From Lenzites betulinus (taxonomy: Eukaryota > Basidiomycota > Agaricomycetes > Polyporales > Polyporaceae): DNA of 64,000 nucleotides. The first letter of the stretch is position 1, and every line of letters begins with the position of its first letter. The stretch is taken from positions 124,001 to 188,000 of the forward strand of contig JABYQU010000011.1 of NCBI GenBank assembly GCA_022264855.1, in the 5' to 3' direction. Positions 61,050 through 64,000 of this stretch are shown here, in pieces. Under the pieces are notes generated by a model. That model saw only the letters and a list, made by a program, of their open reading frames with translations, ran no database searches and was not told the DNA's origin. The position numbers and the translations under genes are program-made.

Positions 61050-63470
61050 GGCCACCCGCCGCACAAAGAAAGCGAAGGAAAGAAGAACGACTCACCACTT
61101 GAAGGCGCAGTTGGCTTCCCCGCCGAGCGCGGCGGGTACTAGTCCCGGGGGCCACGTAGAGGCCTGCGCCCATCCCCGGGGTCTTCGTCCCTGGTATGTC
61201 GCTCCTTCAGGGCACTACCTTCGTCTTCATCCCCGCCCGCGGATCAAGTTAGCCGAATCACGGGGACATCTTGTCCATCGTCGAGGATCTTCTGCCACTG
61301 GTTCTTGAAGCGGCTCGTTCAATATCTCATCCCACCCAATCTCAACCTCCCCACCACCCTGGATAGCCCCCCGGACGCGGCAATCACGCTGCAAGGCCAG
61401 TGTAAGTAACAGGAGCTACACGATGCATAAGAAGAGAAAACTCACCAAGGAGTGGCCGGCGACCGCGGTTGCGCCGTCCTCCTGCCTCCACACCGCGAGG
61501 GACCCGATTGGACGCCCAGAGGACGTACCGGCATCGCATTAGGCAGGCTTCTGGCAGGAGATCCGACGCTGCAGAGCAAAGCCCTGCGCCTTCGCCCGTG
61601 AGGACGTCGGCACCCGACGGCCGTCAGACCATGGGATCTGGTGCTGGCGGCATTGTCGTTGAACCCTCAGACGGGGCGGCGCGTTCGAAAACGCTCTTGA
61701 GCCGTCTCCGCCGCCTGTGGGCGCGGGGCCGTGAGGCTCCCCCTGGGTCTCGTCCCGCTGGGAACAGTGTAGCGAGTTTCGACCCTTACCGCGAGATCCA
61801 GGCCGTTAGGCCCGGGCCGCGCTGACCTGACATATAGCGATCCTTGCTCGCCGTCAGGGGCGTGCGTTTGTTGCACCGCGCGGCTGTCGTGTCATTGACG
61901 ACCTCCGTAACGTGCGGACTCCGAGTGAGGAGTCCGGGCGTCGACGCCACCCGTGTAGGGCGGGGTCCTCGGCTTTGGTCTGGGGGGACCGTGGCCGGTG
62001 CGCGCGAGCTTTGGGTTTGGGGACCCTCGGCTCGACGACGCGACAGTGCTCTTTGTGCGCGCTCCGGCGGAGGTCTTGTCGGACCTCTGCCGGAGCGTGC
62101 GGGCGTCGGGGTTGGACCCTCAACCTGGCAACTGCCAGTGTGGGGCGCACGGCCGGTGTTGAAACCGGGCGCACGGAGAGCATTATCGGCATGTGTGTAG
62201 GTGTAGGCATGGTGAAGGAGTGTGGAGCCCGCTGGGAGTCGACTCCGGCGTAAAGCCTGGAGCCTACATCCGAGCTGGGATGAAGCGCATAACGGGTCAT
62301 ACTGGGACGGCTTACATCAGCTCGTGAGTTGCAGATAAATAGGGGGGATATGAAACTCACGGTTATAAGCATAGTGGTATGCTCGGCCCACATCGCCAGG
62401 TGGGCTATCGCCGGCGGTCGCGGATGTATGCGACGTGGTACTACGAGACGTGGTTAGCCGTCGAGATCAAATCAGAGAAGTGGTAGCAACGTACGTGTGT
62501 GCACGGCAGATGAGGTTCTACGGTCGGAAAGGCCGATCGACGGTCGTCAGCGACAGACTAGACATGCAGAGAGATCACCTACTAATCAAGCCCTCACGAG
62601 GGCGACGCGCGCCATAAGGCGGACGCGCACTGTGAGTGTCCTCGGAGGGTCTTGAGGTGGCGAGTTTGGGGGGCGAGTCGATGAAGGCTCTGGGGAAAGT
62701 ACGGTGCCGCACAAGCCTCCTTTATACGGTTTGGGAGGCCCGCGTCGGTGTCGCCGGGCCACAAATCGCGCCCATCCGCGTGGGCTTCAACAAGGGCTTC
62801 GCCCACTCGGGATGCTTCCGTGTGGCGTGGCTTCCGTCCGCCGCGCTCGCCCCGGGGCGGGGCCATCGACGGCGACCCGTGTTGCGACTCCTGCGGGCCT
62901 TCTGCGGCCTGGATGTCGGACGAGACCATACGAAGCAACTTCTTCTTCCACGGTGATTTGAGAGATAATCAAGATTTAGAGGATGCGGTGAGGCCGCAGC
63001 ACAACGGCGATGATGGAGAAACCTTCTGGCGGAGTCGAAATATGTCTTAGGGCGCCAGTTGTACTGCTACCGAGAGGACTGTGCAAGGTCACTGTCGAGC
63101 TCTCCAAGAACTTTCAAACATCTATTCAGCCTAAAGCGATTAGAATATAGTCGCTATAAGGAGCCACCGTCAACTCACTGTGATCATTGTCCATGGAGGA
63201 GGAGGAGGAGGAGGCGTGTGCACCCAGTGGGTGCACGGTCTGGTGGCGCGTCCAAGAGTCGGTTTGACCGTGTTTGGCAGTGTAGGCCCTGCCGTTTACC
63301 GTGCGGCTTGTGTGAGCTCCGACTCCGCCCCAATTTCCTTCCCTATAGCCCGTCTGATTGATCGTAATATTCGAGGCCCTTGTATTCGGGCTGCCTCGTG
63401 CTGGGGTAGGATTCTCCATTCAATTATATTGAGCCCGTACCAAGTCGCCTGTTCAGGTTGATTCTGGGGT
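61050..63470 (-). repeat. dispersed repeat, copy B (inverted relative to copy A)
   Basis: Reverse complement of 3340-5769. The inner part (61050 to about 62960) aligns almost base for base with copy A, including the TATA box and the intron-like signals. The outer part (about 62990-63470) shares only islands, such as GAGTCGAAATATGT, a block around GACCGTGTTTGGC, and CTTGTATTCGGG. Copy B carries a longer uninterrupted frame after the TTGCAG acceptor than copy A, where indels break it. Copy B also has a GGA microsatellite at 63195-63214. Confidence 0.8.
62721..62726 (-). promoter_or_regulatory. TATA-like box in repeat copy B
   Basis: TATAAA on the minus strand, equivalent to 4090-4096 in copy A. 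Its conservation in both copies supports a role for the element's own transcription. Confidence 0.35.
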
Positions 63471-63761
63471 CGAAGGAGATACTACCAGCTGACAGCGCAA
63501 CAGGTCGCCACGAGTTCCATGGCTGTTTCTGCTGTGTATCCACCTCCTCCATGGGCCCCGTCGTACCGAGACATCTGGTACGCCGCGCACATTCCGAGCA
63601 TCCGAAAAACCCCACGAGTCGTCCCGCGTTCGCCGAGAGACTAATACATCATTCATTACATTCAGCACCGTAAGAACAACACATAACATGAGAGCAAGAT
63701 ATCACGGTGGAAGCGAGACAAATAAGCATAAAGCACACATACGGGGTCCCGAGGGGTATCG
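63471..63761. other. intergenic
   Basis: Short stretch between repeat copy B and the 3' end of the next minus-strand gene. No signal seen. Confidence 0.4.
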
Positions 63762-64000
63762 CTAATGACGAACGCGCTTCCGGCGGATTTGAATCTCGGA
63801 CGCCTCGGTGGCCTGAGAGGCGACGGGGGCGCCGTCTGTCGGATCTTCACCGCCATCCGTGCCGTTCATCGTGGTATCGTGTGCGCCGCCTTCAGCGGGC
63901 TCCACCTCCGCCTCTTCCTCGTCGTCGGACCGAGCGCGCTTTCGTGACGCCTTAGGAGTCTCCAAAACCTCCGGCTCTTCCGGTGGTGCAGAGTCCCGAA
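63762..64000 (-). CDS. C-terminal fragment of a gene running off the window
   Basis: An open frame enters from the right edge and ends at a stop at 63762. About 78 residues are visible, all disordered: Pro/Glu-rich start, a basic patch (KASRKRARS) followed by an acidic one (DDEEEAEVEPAE), and a basic end (IQIRRKRVRH). The basic patches look like nuclear localisation signals. No start codon or domain is inside the window, so no product can be named. The frame could begin within an exon whose acceptor lies beyond the edge. Confidence 0.5.
   Translation of the reverse strand, partial: RDSAPPEEPEVLETPKASRKRARSDDEEEAEVEPAEGGAHDTTMNGTDGGEDPTDGAPVASQATEASEIQIRRKRVRH

Noticed and set aside
1..64000. 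tRNA, rRNA, CRISPR or operon-type elements
   Set aside because: Scanning for B-box-like GGTTCGAATCC, rRNA-like blocks and spaced direct repeats gave nothing convincing. A covariance-model search would be decisive.

Overview
The window is genomic DNA of a filamentous basidiomycete, most likely a wood- or litter-decay Agaricomycete. The evidence is dense short spliceosomal introns (about 45-70 nt, GTRNGY...YAG), GC-rich exons, tight gene packing, and gene content: a class V-type chitin synthase fused to a myosin motor, a laccase-like multicopper oxidase, a Ste6-type exporter and a GH30 glycosidase. Gene models were assembled by hand from reading frames plus splice sites with matched intron phase. 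Every exon series given below closes in frame unless stated.

Layout. 1-3339: no recognisable gene. 3340-5769: a dispersed repeat (copy A). 6561-12993 (-): myosin-chitin synthase. 14866-17539 (+): membrane-anchored multicopper oxidase. 18334-20243 (+): secreted, probably GPI-anchored phosphoesterase. 20914-25536 (-): Ste6-like ABC exporter. 25537-29047: long gene-free stretch. 29048-29734 (+): double EthD-like barrel protein. 30001-31610 (-) PTPA and 31835-33429 (+) SURF6 share a short divergent promoter. 33502-34263 (-): dolichyl-diphosphatase-like PAP2 protein. 34615-37185 (-): Zrg17-like zinc transporter. 37823-49510 (-): one very large gene, about 3,550 residues, with a PH domain, SR-rich and coiled-coil regions. 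50957-51352 (+) and 53189-54243 (-): two small Cys-rich proteins with a related motif, on either side of a probably mitochondrial protein (51749-52769, -). 55212-56416 (-) tubulin cofactor C and 56701-57342 (+) RBX1 are divergent. 57632-59464 (-): GH30 glycosidase. 61050-63470: copy B of the repeat, inverted relative to copy A. 63762-64000 (-): C-terminal end of another gene.

Together: several genes serve the cell wall and surface (chitin synthase, oxidase, phosphoesterase, GH30, and Zrg17 and PAP2 acting in the secretory pathway). The others are housekeeping (PP2A activator, rRNA processing, tubulin folding, cullin ligase). I see no operon, CRISPR array, tRNA or rRNA gene. The less ordinary items are the giant PH/SR protein with two frame disturbances (a 62/63-bp tandem duplication and a probable one-base slip in a G run), the Cys-rich pair, and the 55-kb gene block framed by an inverted repeat pair.
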